Assembly: GCA_934693135.1 (NCBI GenBank) | Contig: CAKUVA010000014.1 | Coordinates: 1 to 53,679, forward strand | Length of the DNA: 53,679 nucleotides | Reading direction: 5' to 3' | DNA from: an uncultured Bacteroidales bacterium | GTDB taxonomy: Bacteria > Bacteroidota > Bacteroidia > Bacteroidales > UBA932 | Shown here: positions 35,930 through 44,276 of the stretch, piece by piece | Layout of the letters: each line of letters opens with the position of its first letter | How positions within the stretch are numbered: position 1 is the stretch's first letter | Program-made: the position numbers and the translations under genes | Notes under the pieces: model-generated | Database searches by the model: none | The model's input: the letters and a program-made list of their open reading frames with translations, nothing else | Told to the model about the DNA's origin: nothing

Positions 35930-37651
35930 ATGAAAAGAATTTACAATATCTTATGTTCTGCATTGGTTCTTGCTAGCTTTGCAGCCTGCCAGAAAGAAGA
36001 AAAAGTACCTGAAGGCGGCAATTCTAAGCAACCAGTTTTGAAAGAACTTACTGATACGGAGATCAATGGCACCAAACTCGCTGAAGGCGTGGATCTTGCT
36101 GGTGTTATTACAGATCAGAAAACTGGTAAAGGAATCGCAGGTATTGCGGTTTCTGATGGATATCAGTATGTGAAAACTGATGCCAATGGTGTATATCAGA
36201 TGAAGAAAAATGATCTCACTCGTAAAGTTTATTATACTGTACCTGCTGAGTATCAGATTCCATTGGATGAACTTGATCATCTTCCGTTGTTCTATTCTCC
36301 AGGCATGATGACTAAGGGAAAAGCTTATCGTTGCGACTTTAAGTTGAATAAACTTGATGCTCCTGAGACTGACTTTACCCTCGTCATGATCGGTGACCCT
36401 CAGTGTCAGACTATAGATGACGCTGCACGTTTCCTTGGTGAGACAGTTCCTGATATGAAGAAGACTCTTGCAGAGGGTAATTATCAGAATATCTATGCTG
36501 TTGGTCTCGGCGATATCACATTTGACTCTTACTATATGTTCGATCCTATGGTAAGAACTATGCGTAATATCGTTATCAATAATAGGTACATGCCTCTCTT
36601 CAATATTACAGGTAACCATGATCATGATTCTATGGTTAAATCTTCTGGCGATCGTGAGCTTGACGACTACAATTCTCTTGAAGAGTATGTTAAGCATTTT
36701 GGTCCTGTAGATTATTCCTTTGATCGTGGCAATGCTCATATTGTGATGATTGATAACGTGTATGTTAACGGCATAGCTTCATCTTCTTCTCCTAATACCA
36801 AGACTTGGAACTATACAAATGAGCTTACAGCATCGCAGTTGGAATGGCTCAAGCAGGATATTGCCAATGTCGAGAATCCAGAATCAAAACTTGTAATTCT
36901 CTGTACACACCAGCCTGTTAGAAAGTTGGATGCAAGTACGTATGCTCCTGTAATGGAACTTCTTTCTAAATTCTCTGAGGCTCATATAATGGTTGGTCAC
37001 ACTCATTATACTCAGAACTATATTCATGAAAATAGTGGTAAAGAGGTATATGAGCATATTCATGGTGCGGCTTGCGGTGGTTGGTGGACAGCCAATTCCA
37101 ATGTAACTGGAGCTCCTAATGGATATAATATCTATAACATTAAGGGAAATAAGGTCATTGATTGGGTTCTTAAGCCGACAAATCGTCCAATGGATTACCA
37201 GTTGCGTGTTTATAATGGAAACCAGCAGTTTGGTCCTGAGGATAAACCGGAGAAACAGTTGAATTGGTATACTAATTTTTCATCTGGTAAGTTTGCACCA
37301 AAAGGCAATGCTGCATTCAAGAATAGTTTTGTAGCTGAGGTTTTTGATGATGATCCTAAGTATTGGACTGTAGAATTCTGGCAGAATGGTGCCAAGGTTG
37401 GCGATTTCAAGAGGGCTGCTGATGGAACAACCTCAAATATGCCTCTCTGCGCGTTCTGGTTCAACGAGAAGGGCAAGACCACTGATACATGGCATAACTA
37501 CACGGCCTCACATTACTGGTATTTCACTCCAGAATCTGGCAAACCTGATGAGGAGCAGAATTGGGAAGTAAGAGTTACTCATACTTATCCTAATGGTGCT
37601 ACAGCAACTTATACTTGCAATAAACTTACGACGGACTTTTCTGAGTTTTAA
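35930..37651 (+). CDS. Calcineurin-like phosphoesterase lipoprotein (first copy)
   Basis: 573 aa. Signal peptide with lipobox FAAC, so membrane- or surface-anchored. An N-terminal carboxypeptidase-regulatory-like domain (GKGIAGIAVSDGYQYVKTDA, residues about 65-125) precedes the metallophosphoesterase: MIGDPQCQ, GLGDITFDS, ITGNHDHDS, CTHQPV, MVGHTHYTQN. All five metal-site blocks are intact. The C-terminal domain (from about 430) is the beta-rich MetallophosC type. It follows SusD by 17 nt. It probably removes or cleaves phosphate esters on the imported or surface-bound ligand. A paralogue lies at 38639. Confidence 0.9.
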   Translation: MKRIYNILCSALVLASFAACQKEEKVPEGGNSKQPVLKELTDTEINGTKLAEGVDLAGVITDQKTGKGIAGIAVSDGYQYVKTDANGVYQMKKNDLTRKVYYTVPAEYQIPLDELDHLPLFYSPGMMTKGKAYRCDFKLNKLDAPETDFTLVMIGDPQCQTIDDAARFLGETVPDMKKTLAEGNYQNIYAVGLGDITFDSYYMFDPMVRTMRNIVINNRYMPLFNITGNHDHDSMVKSSGDRELDDYNSLEEYVKHFGPVDYSFDRGNAHIVMIDNVYVNGIASSSSPNTKTWNYTNELTASQLEWLKQDIANVENPESKLVILCTHQPVRKLDASTYAPVMELLSKFSEAHIMVGHTHYTQNYIHENSGKEVYEHIHGAACGGWWTANSNVTGAPNGYNIYNIKGNKVIDWVLKPTNRPMDYQLRVYNGNQQFGPEDKPEKQLNWYTNFSSGKFAPKGNAAFKNSFVAEVFDDDPKYWTVEFWQNGAKVGDFKRAADGTTSNMPLCAFWFNEKGKTTDTWHNYTASHYWYFTPESGKPDEEQNWEVRVTHTYPNGATATYTCNKLTTDFSEF

Positions 37652-37675
37652 TCAGATATAGTGAATATATTATTC

Positions 37676-37710
37676 GGCAAGTCCTCCTTAGAAAGAGGGC
37701 TTGCCTTTAT
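37676..37710 (+). terminator. Terminator or attenuator between phosphoesterase and phosphodiesterase genes
   Basis: 11-bp stem with one G:U pair (37676-37686 / 37695-37705), then TTTATT. The T tract is short, so partial read-through into the GDPD gene is plausible. Confidence 0.65.
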
Positions 37711-37727
37711 TAAAAACATGATAGACA

Positions 37728-38552
37728 ATGAAAATCAGTAGAATTGTTGCTGCTGTATTTCTGACAGTGGCTCCATTAACAATGTCGGCTCAGAGCCAGA
37801 CTTTTCAGTTTTTTGCACATAGAGCAAGCCGTTTTGAATATGACGAAAATACTCTTCCTGCTTTTAAAGCATGTTATGAGCAGGGTATTAGGGGCTTTGA
37901 GACAGATATTAGAATGGCTAAAGATGGGCAGCTTATAGTCAATCATGACGAGACTTTTGCCCGGCTTACTGCTTGCACGAATACTGTTGAGTCGATGAAC
38001 TCTGATGAGATTCGCAAATTGACAACATTCCAAGGCAATAAAGTTCTTTTTTTGGATGAACTTGTAGATTTTCTTGCTGACAAGGATAGTGTGTATGTGG
38101 AATTCGAGATGAAGGCCAATCCTGCATCAAGCTATCCAGAGGAGAGATTGCGTGAGTATTGTGATAAGCTTTATAAGACAGTGATGTCGAAGAAACCTGA
38201 GCACTCTACATATCTGTTTACATCGAGTAGCAAAGACGCTTTGAATATGATGAGGAAACTCCATCCAGATGCTGACATGCTTATGATTTTCAGTAAACCA
38301 GTATGTGATGAGACCATCCAAATGGCTGAAGCGATGGGTATAAAGAGAATAGGCTGCAATATGAACGGAACTACGAGGTCAATGGTTAAGAAGGCTAAAG
38401 AGGCAGGTCTTTATGTTTCTCTTTGGCCATCAAGAACTCCAGAGGATATAATGCTTGGAGTTTATCTCGGTGCTGAGTTCCTCTGTTGTGACAGAGCCAT
38501 TGAAGTGAAAAAATTCCTTGATGAGAAGGCTCCGTTTGTCAGATATAAGTAA
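37728..38552 (+). CDS. Glycerophosphodiester phosphodiesterase (GDPD/GlpQ-like), secreted
   Basis: 274 aa with a Sec signal peptide ending MSAQ. The GDPD TIM-barrel motifs are intact: AHRASRFEYDENTL (catalytic His-Arg and Glu-Asn), GFETDIRMAKDGQLIVNHDE (metal Glu-Asp and second catalytic His), VEFEMKA, and a C-terminal LYVSLWP. The family cleaves glycerophosphodiesters to glycerol phosphate and alcohol; some members act on teichoic acids. It sits between the two phosphoesterase paralogues downstream of SusC/SusD. Confidence 0.92.
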   Translation: MKISRIVAAVFLTVAPLTMSAQSQTFQFFAHRASRFEYDENTLPAFKACYEQGIRGFETDIRMAKDGQLIVNHDETFARLTACTNTVESMNSDEIRKLTTFQGNKVLFLDELVDFLADKDSVYVEFEMKANPASSYPEERLREYCDKLYKTVMSKKPEHSTYLFTSSSKDALNMMRKLHPDADMLMIFSKPVCDETIQMAEAMGIKRIGCNMNGTTRSMVKKAKEAGLYVSLWPSRTPEDIMLGVYLGAEFLCCDRAIEVKKFLDEKAPFVRYK

Positions 38553-38556
38553 TGTA

Positions 38557-38585
38557 AAAGCCGAAATTTATTTCGGCTTTTTTTT
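38557..38585 (+). terminator. Terminator after the GDPD gene
   Basis: 10-bp stem AAAGCCGAAA (38557-38566) / TTTCGGCTTT (38571-38580), followed by T residues to 38585. Confidence 0.9.
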
Positions 38586-38638
38586 AGGTGCGTGTTGTTA
38601 CATAATTGTTTATATTGTAAAATAAAACCAATAGTTAG

Positions 38639-40333
38639 ATGAAAAATCAAGTTATGCTATATGTGTCGGTCCTGATGCTGAGTCAGCTTTCGGCATGTGC
38701 CATGAATGTCAATGGAACACGTATTGACAAGAAAAATAACCTCTATGGAGTTATAACAGATTCTAGTACAGGAAAGGGAATTGCCGGTGTTCCTGTGACT
38801 GACGGATATAAATTTACGGTTACAGATGCCAATGGCGTTTATCAGTTTGTTGCTGACAGTCTTTGCCGAAATGTGTACTATTCTCTTCCTGCTGGGTATA
38901 AAGTGACATTGAACCCGAGTTCCAAGTTGCCTCTTTTCTATTCGACATCAGACATTGACCTTAAAAAAAAGAATAGAAACGACTTCGTTTTGGAACCATT
39001 GAAATCGGTTGAGAATTACTTTGCTTTTGTTGCAGTGGGGGATCCTCAATGTAAAAATGAACATGATGTTGCTCGATTCCGAGATGAAACGATTCCTGAT
39101 ATAAAAAATTTTCTTGCTGAATCACAGGCATCTGGCAGATACAATGATGTATATGTTATGAATATGGGAGATATCGTGTTTGATTCTCCCGAGCAATGGG
39201 ATGCAATGAAAACTGTAATGTCAGGGTTTACAGCTGATGGAGAGAACTACATTCCTGTATTCAATATGGTTGGAAATCATGATCATGATGGTGACAAGCC
39301 TAACAGGTATTTGTCTGTTGCTCGTTACGTAGAGCGCTTCGGTCCTACTGACTATTCTTTTGATAGGGGAGATGTACATTTCGTGGTGATGGATAACGTT
39401 CTGCCGAAAGATACGGATGGACATCATTGGTCCTATAATGCTGGCATTACTGACACACAATTAGCGTGGCTCAAACAAGATTTGGCTCTCGTGAAAGACA
39501 AACAGGACAAAATGATATTGTTTTGCACGCATATTCCTTTCAGAGGAGGCGTAGAAGAAGGTGGTTCTACTGTAAACAAGGATAGAAACTATGCAGAAGT
39601 ACTTGGACTTTTAACTGATTTCCATGAGGCACATATAATGGTCGGGCATACTCATTATCCTCAGAATTGGATTCATGAAGGGTATGTTACCAAAGGTGGA
39701 ACTCCTGTTTATGAACACGTTCATGGCGCCGCCTGCGGAGCTTGGTGGTGCTGTAATATGAATGTTAATGGTGCGCCTAACGGATATAGCATTTATGAGA
39801 TTGAGGGGAATGGAATCAAGAATTGGGTAGCTAAGGGCACAGGTACTCCTGTAGGTTATCAGATGAGAGTATATGATGGTAACCAGATATATGGCGGCGA
39901 AGATGGCACTCCTAAGGGACCATACAGATTTACTTGGACAGAAGGTGGGGTTGGTGGAAAGGCTAAAATTCATGCAGCCGGTGAACCTATGCTCAAAGAT
40001 TGTTTTGTAGCTGCTATTTGGAATGATGATGATGTGAATTGGAAAGTGGAGCTTTTTGTTGACGGGAAGAAAGCAGGTGACTTTGTTAAGGTACAATCAA
40101 GGATTCCAGATATATGTGTATCATCATTCTTCTTCAATCAGATGCACAAGAATACCAGAACCTGGGTTTCCTCGACAGCGTGTCATTACTGGTATGCTCC
40201 TGCTCCTGGAGGGTCCCCACTGAAAGTACGCAATTGGGAGGTTCGTGCAACTCAGACTATTCCTGGAAGTGGTGAAGTCAATGTTTATACATGCAATGAA
40301 CTTCAGACCGATTATTCTGGCTTCAAGAATTGA
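38639..40333 (+). CDS. Calcineurin-like phosphoesterase lipoprotein (second copy)
   Basis: 564 aa, same architecture as the gene at 35930: lipobox LSAC; N-terminal GKGIAGVPVTDGYKFTVTDA; metal-site blocks VAVGDPQC, NMGDIVFDS, MVGNHDHDG, FCTHIPF, MVGHTHYPQN; C-terminal beta-rich domain with YGGEDGTPKGPY. The two share many identical strings and look like paralogues duplicated around the GDPD gene. It is separated from GDPD by a terminator, so may have its own promoter in 38586-38638, though I see no clear -7 box. Confidence 0.9.
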   Translation: MKNQVMLYVSVLMLSQLSACAMNVNGTRIDKKNNLYGVITDSSTGKGIAGVPVTDGYKFTVTDANGVYQFVADSLCRNVYYSLPAGYKVTLNPSSKLPLFYSTSDIDLKKKNRNDFVLEPLKSVENYFAFVAVGDPQCKNEHDVARFRDETIPDIKNFLAESQASGRYNDVYVMNMGDIVFDSPEQWDAMKTVMSGFTADGENYIPVFNMVGNHDHDGDKPNRYLSVARYVERFGPTDYSFDRGDVHFVVMDNVLPKDTDGHHWSYNAGITDTQLAWLKQDLALVKDKQDKMILFCTHIPFRGGVEEGGSTVNKDRNYAEVLGLLTDFHEAHIMVGHTHYPQNWIHEGYVTKGGTPVYEHVHGAACGAWWCCNMNVNGAPNGYSIYEIEGNGIKNWVAKGTGTPVGYQMRVYDGNQIYGGEDGTPKGPYRFTWTEGGVGGKAKIHAAGEPMLKDCFVAAIWNDDDVNWKVELFVDGKKAGDFVKVQSRIPDICVSSFFFNQMHKNTRTWVSSTACHYWYAPAPGGSPLKVRNWEVRATQTIPGSGEVNVYTCNELQTDYSGFKN

Positions 40334-40367
40334 TGCCAGAATAACTGGTTAATCGCATTAAAACTAT

Positions 40368-40398
40368 AAAGGCGGCTGCAATGTATGCGGTCGCCTTT
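40368..40398. terminator. Hairpin between convergent phosphoesterase and epimerase genes
   Basis: 13-bp stem with two wobble pairs (40368-40380 / 40386-40398), AAA at the left and TTT at the right, so it can serve both directions. Confidence 0.75.
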
Positions 40399-40419
40399 GT
40401 TGTATATATGATAGGTTGA

Positions 40420-41109
40420 TTAGAAGTCTATAGCTTCACGCATTTGAGGGACAGTTTCGGAAAGTTTCATTCCTTTCCTATATATGCCAGCCGTTCCACC
40501 TACGAAAATATCTGCGCCCATTTCTGCCATAGAATGAGCACGTTCCTTACTTACGCTACCATCTACACTTATGAGAATATTGCTATATCCTTTGCTATCA
40601 AGGAACTTGCGCATCTTGGATACTTTGTCCATAATGCCATCGACCATCTTTGCTCCGGCATATCCTGGATGAACGAGCATAAGTGTTACAGTGTCGAGGC
40701 TTCCGAGAAATGGCTCTATAGATTCAACATCTGTTTCAGGGTTAACTGCTAATCCGAAAAGCCCACCTTTTTCGTGCACTTTCGCGCTGATACTCTTGAA
40801 ATCCAAGTTTAGCTCGACATGTGAGCTTACGATATCACCCTTGCGGATCTCGAAGCGTCCCATTATAAGCTCTGGATCTTCCACCATCAGATGAATATCC
40901 AATGGCATATCGGTAGTTTTCTGCATTGATGTTATGAAATCTGGCCCGAAAGTCAAGTTGGGAACGAAATGCGCATCCATAACATCTACATGGAGCATAT
41001 CCACCCCATTATCTTTCAATGCTTTTATATCTTGCCCCAGATTCATCAGGTCTGAGCACATGACAGAAACTGAAATATATCTCTTCTTGCTCATACGCTT
41101 CTTAATCAT
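40420..41109 (-). CDS. Ribulose-phosphate 3-epimerase family enzyme
   Basis: Cytoplasmic TIM-barrel epimerase of 229 aa. It has the family's HVDVMDAHFVPNLTFGP (catalytic Asp, metal His), DIHLMVEDP, and a C-terminal GGTAGIY. It departs from standard Rpe: the loop reads MLVHPGYAG where VNPGFGGQ is usual, and the second catalytic Asp is in SVDGSV rather than VDGGI. The VDGS form is seen in allulose-6-phosphate epimerase, so the substrate may be another ketose phosphate. The ATG at 41109 overlaps the stop of the dehydrogenase gene; the open frame reaches 41115 only through TTG. Confidence 0.82.
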   Translation of the reverse strand: MIKKRMSKKRYISVSVMCSDLMNLGQDIKALKDNGVDMLHVDVMDAHFVPNLTFGPDFITSMQKTTDMPLDIHLMVEDPELIMGRFEIRKGDIVSSHVELNLDFKSISAKVHEKGGLFGLAVNPETDVESIEPFLGSLDTVTLMLVHPGYAGAKMVDGIMDKVSKMRKFLDSKGYSNILISVDGSVSKERAHSMAEMGADIFVGGTAGIYRKGMKLSETVPQMREAIDF

Positions 41110-42130
41110 TGACAAACATTACTTTATTGAAAAATTCTTTATGCCCGAGGATTAGACCGAAAGCTTTTTCCTGTTCACTCAAGTGGAATTTGTGCGATAT
41201 GAGCGGACGGACATCTACGCGATGTGTTGCGATGGCATGGAGAGCTGTTTTCCAATCGTTTCTGGAATCGTTGTAGCTACTGTTCCATGTACCTCTGACT
41301 GTTAGCTGCTTGCGGAGAATTTCCCAATAGCCGTTCTGTGTCAATGTCATATCTCCTGCTGGATTTCCCATACATACGACATGCCCATCAGCTTTTGCGG
41401 ATTTGAGAGCTTGTTCGAATGTCTGTGAAACACCAGCTCCTTCAATGCAAACATCGGCTCCTTTGCCTCCTGTCTGTTCCTTGATGAAAGCTACAGGATC
41501 ATTCTCTCGTGAATTGACAGCCGTGAAACCAAGAGAGTTTGCAAAGTCTACTTTAGTTTGATCAATATCACAGAGAATCACCTTTGCGGCACCAGCTGTT
41601 CTTGACCATAATCCAAGCATTATACCGATAGGACCTGCACCAAATACGGCTACTGTGTCACCAATCCTGACATTTCCTTGCCCGACAGAATGTAGAGCCA
41701 CTGCTGCAGGTTCGCACATTGCTGCTTCTTCGAATGAAAGAGTGTCATCGAAGAATACGAGATTCCATTCCTTGACAGCGATATATTCTGCAAAACCGCC
41801 ATCTCGTCTGGAACCATAGTAGTCATAGTGGCTACACTGAGCATATTCTCCAGTTTGACAGGCTGCGCAATGCCCACATGGAATCAATGGGAATACGGCT
41901 GCTCGCTTTCCTATTAGTTCCTTGTTATCAGCATCTACGATTTCTCCTGAAAACTCATGTCCAGGTATTGTTGGAAAGTGATATGTACCTTTCTTGAAAA
42001 TGCGTGGGATATCGCTTCCGCAAATACCACAAGCTTTTACTTTGAGTAAGACTTCTCCTGGCTCGCGTTTAGGGTTCGGAACGTCCTCATATCTGAGGTC
42101 TCCGACAGCATGTAGGTTTAATGCTTTCAT
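41102..42130 (-). CDS. Zinc-dependent polyol(-phosphate) dehydrogenase, GatD/TarJ-like
   Basis: 342 aa medium-chain dehydrogenase. Catalytic-zinc Cys in KACGICGSD, GHEFSGEI with its His-Glu, structural-zinc cysteines in PCGHCAACQTGEYAQC, and the Rossmann GAGPIG. ISHKFHLSE and the overall pattern fit sorbitol, galactitol-1-phosphate and ribitol-5-phosphate dehydrogenases. Translationally coupled to the epimerase. Together they could oxidise a polyol phosphate to a ketose phosphate and epimerise it into the pentose phosphate pathway, for example ribitol-5-phosphate to ribulose- and xylulose-5-phosphate. This assignment is inference. Confidence 0.85.
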   Translation of the reverse strand: MKALNLHAVGDLRYEDVPNPKREPGEVLLKVKACGICGSDIPRIFKKGTYHFPTIPGHEFSGEIVDADNKELIGKRAAVFPLIPCGHCAACQTGEYAQCSHYDYYGSRRDGGFAEYIAVKEWNLVFFDDTLSFEEAAMCEPAAVALHSVGQGNVRIGDTVAVFGAGPIGIMLGLWSRTAGAAKVILCDIDQTKVDFANSLGFTAVNSRENDPVAFIKEQTGGKGADVCIEGAGVSQTFEQALKSAKADGHVVCMGNPAGDMTLTQNGYWEILRKQLTVRGTWNSSYNDSRNDWKTALHAIATHRVDVRPLISHKFHLSEQEKAFGLILGHKEFFNKVMFVND

Positions 42131-42161
42131 TTTATGATGTTAATTTTTTTATCTTCTTTCG

Positions 42162-42192
42162 CAAAGTTAGGCTATTTCCAGATAAATGACAA
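42162..42192 (-). promoter_or_regulatory. Promoter of the dehydrogenase-epimerase operon (TTG - 20 nt - TAACTTTG)
   Basis: Minus strand: TTG (42192-42190), 20-nt spacer, TAACTTTG (42169-42162). The ATG at 42130 is about 32 nt downstream. Confidence 0.65.
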
Positions 42193-42195
42193 TAA

Positions 42196-42224
42196 ATGAA
42201 ACGAAATTTTGCGTTTGCATCGTT
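42196..42224. promoter_or_regulatory. Operator-like sequence similar to the one at 23630-23657
   Basis: ATGAAAC (42196-42202) and GTTTGCAT (42213-42220) form an imperfect inverted repeat with a 10-nt spacer, followed by CGTT. Aligned to 23630-23657 with one gap, about four of five bases match. It lies just upstream of the -33 element. Confidence 0.42.
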
Positions 42225-42377
42225 ATAGTTAAGAAAACTATAAAAATGAGATTGGCTATTTGCATGTACAGTCTTAGGTCATAAAAAACTTTTCGGCATA
42301 AATCCAAACAGATTCTAAGTATGATTCGTTTAAAAATGCTATATTAGCAGTCGTGTAACAATGATAATTTTTGTAGT

Positions 42378-43028
42378 ATGAAGAAAATCATTATGGTCGC
42401 AACGGCTATGGTTATGGCTTGCGGCGCAATGTCTGCACAGCAGAAAGGAGATATGTATGTTGGTGGAATCCTTGGAGTAGCTGGAGGTTCTAGCAAAACA
42501 AATTACACGGCAAATTCTGTTACTGTGAAAGGAGATGGAACTCCATCTACTACGACATTTACTCTTGATGGAGAATTTGGATATTTCTTTGCCGACAATT
42601 GGCGAATCAGTGGAAGCCTTGGGTATGGACTTGTTTCTAATCCTGATCGAAAAGTTGACGATAAATGGCTTAGGGATAATGTGAACATGTTTTCGATAGG
42701 CCCAAGTGTTGCATATTACCTTAATATTGTCGGAGATTTGTATTATACTCCGGAGTTTGGGTTTGGTGCTTATTTCGGTAATGTGAAGACGGATCTTACC
42801 AAATCTTCTGTGCAGAGGAATGGTTTGGCTGGATTTGGCTTTGGTTTCCATATTGGACAGTTTGAGTTTAGGCCTTCAGATCATTTCGGTTTTAGTGTCA
42901 ATGTCCTTTCTTTTGATTATGCCTATACGAAATTGAGGGGGGATGATTCAGATGATTATTCTACGACCTCTGCAGTTCAATATAATATCGGAATCCAGCC
43001 ATCTTTCGGAGTTAAGTACTATTTTTAG
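42378..43028 (+). CDS. Outer-membrane beta-barrel protein
   Basis: 216 aa with a Sec signal peptide ending MSAQ. It has alternating aromatic/polar strands (GEFGYFFADNWRISGSLGYG, YYTPEFGFGAYFG, FGFGFHIGQFEFRP) and ends in the C-terminal aromatic YYF typical of outer-membrane barrels. It resembles small OmpA/OprF-type barrels (PF13505-like) of Bacteroidetes without a periplasmic domain. The next gene starts 8 nt after its stop. Confidence 0.85.
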   Translation: MKKIIMVATAMVMACGAMSAQQKGDMYVGGILGVAGGSSKTNYTANSVTVKGDGTPSTTTFTLDGEFGYFFADNWRISGSLGYGLVSNPDRKVDDKWLRDNVNMFSIGPSVAYYLNIVGDLYYTPEFGFGAYFGNVKTDLTKSSVQRNGLAGFGFGFHIGQFEFRPSDHFGFSVNVLSFDYAYTKLRGDDSDDYSTTSAVQYNIGIQPSFGVKYYF

Positions 43029-43036
43029 CACAATCT

Positions 43037-44260
43037 ATGAATAAAAACATATCGGTGCTAGATTCAGAATATATCATTGACGGGGCGAGGATGGACCTTA
43101 CGCCCCGTCAGATACTTGTTGAAGCTATGGGGATGGTAAGTGCTGAATCGAAAGCAGGTTATGAACCGATAGTAGATGAAAGTGTCGATCCGTCTCCTTC
43201 TGGGAATATTTCTGAATCGAAGGATTTTGAAGGATTGCTTGATATTATTTCTGTAGATGTCAAGAAACGTAGACAGATACCAGCGTATTGTCCAGAGAGT
43301 GTAACGAGAGGTGAAATTGCGAGGGCTTTGGTCGATACTATTTGGAAAAAAGGCCATTTCCGTTTGGATGACTTAGCTCTTAATTTAGTATGGGAGTGGA
43401 ATTCTGAACCGGTAGGGAATATGTCCGCATTTTATCGGTCAGTGGAGTCTGCCTGCAGTTATTTGGATATGCTTGGGGTGCGTATTTCAGGATACGGATT
43501 TGTGGAAAACTCACATGGGTGCAGTATTCGCTTCAAGACATCAGTAGAAGGAGGAGAGGTCTTCGATGATGAAGATGCTTCTTCAGATACTGTAGATATT
43601 GCAGAAAGCATAGACAGGGATATAAGAGATCTTCCGGAGAATAATTCTGCGAGTATTCAGCTTTGGGATATTCCGTTTAGAACAGAAAATCCGGTTTTGA
43701 AACGTGGTCGATGTGTTTCGTCACATATTATTACTGGCGGCGACAATTGGCTGATATACATTCCATTTGATACTTGTAATTTTAGACTTGGGGCATCTCT
43801 TGTGGCTGAAAAATCAGGAGTGTCAGGAGGAAAAGCGCCAGATATGTCTGATTCTGATTATTTTATAGACTGCTTTGAGGTCGTGCGAGAATTTGTGGAA
43901 GATGGTATAATATTGTCAGGAGCGACTGTTAGTGCAGGAGGAATTATTACAACGCTTGATGCTATGAAAACAGCTGAGGCTGGCATTGATGTGGATCTGT
44001 CTGCAGTCTTGCATTCATATTCGGAATGTTCTCCTGCTGAGGTACTTTTCGGTGAGGTGGCTGGCGTCATAGTTGAGATACGAGACTCTGATTTCGATTA
44101 TGTTGATGCTGAGTTGTTACTTCAAGATGTTGCGTATTATCCTATCGGACATCCTGGGGTGCCCGGACTGCGTATTACAGAGAATGGGCCTGGTAATTTG
44201 GCTGGGATTTTACAATCGCTTCTCGGTCAAGAAGGGGTGGCGGCAGAAGGTGAGGATTAA
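43037..44260 (+). CDS. Degenerate PurL/AIR-synthase-like protein
   Basis: 407 aa, no signal peptide, so cytoplasmic. The first 190 residues match nothing I recognise. The C-terminal half resembles the PurM/PurL C-terminal (AIRS-C) domain: FRLGASLVAEKSG, DYFIDCFEVVREFVEDGIILSGATVSAGGIITTLDAM, GIDVDLSAVL, then VLFGEVAGVIVEIRDSDFDYVDAELL. In FGAM synthase the SDxSDGG loop and a glutamine amidotransferase domain follow; here the loop reads SAGG and the rest is missing. It is unlikely to be an active FGAM synthase. It is followed by phoH after 16 nt. Function unknown. Confidence 0.65.
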   Translation: MNKNISVLDSEYIIDGARMDLTPRQILVEAMGMVSAESKAGYEPIVDESVDPSPSGNISESKDFEGLLDIISVDVKKRRQIPAYCPESVTRGEIARALVDTIWKKGHFRLDDLALNLVWEWNSEPVGNMSAFYRSVESACSYLDMLGVRISGYGFVENSHGCSIRFKTSVEGGEVFDDEDASSDTVDIAESIDRDIRDLPENNSASIQLWDIPFRTENPVLKRGRCVSSHIITGGDNWLIYIPFDTCNFRLGASLVAEKSGVSGGKAPDMSDSDYFIDCFEVVREFVEDGIILSGATVSAGGIITTLDAMKTAEAGIDVDLSAVLHSYSECSPAEVLFGEVAGVIVEIRDSDFDYVDAELLLQDVAYYPIGHPGVPGLRITENGPGNLAGILQSLLGQEGVAAEGED

Positions 44261-44276
44261 ATATATACACTGAACT

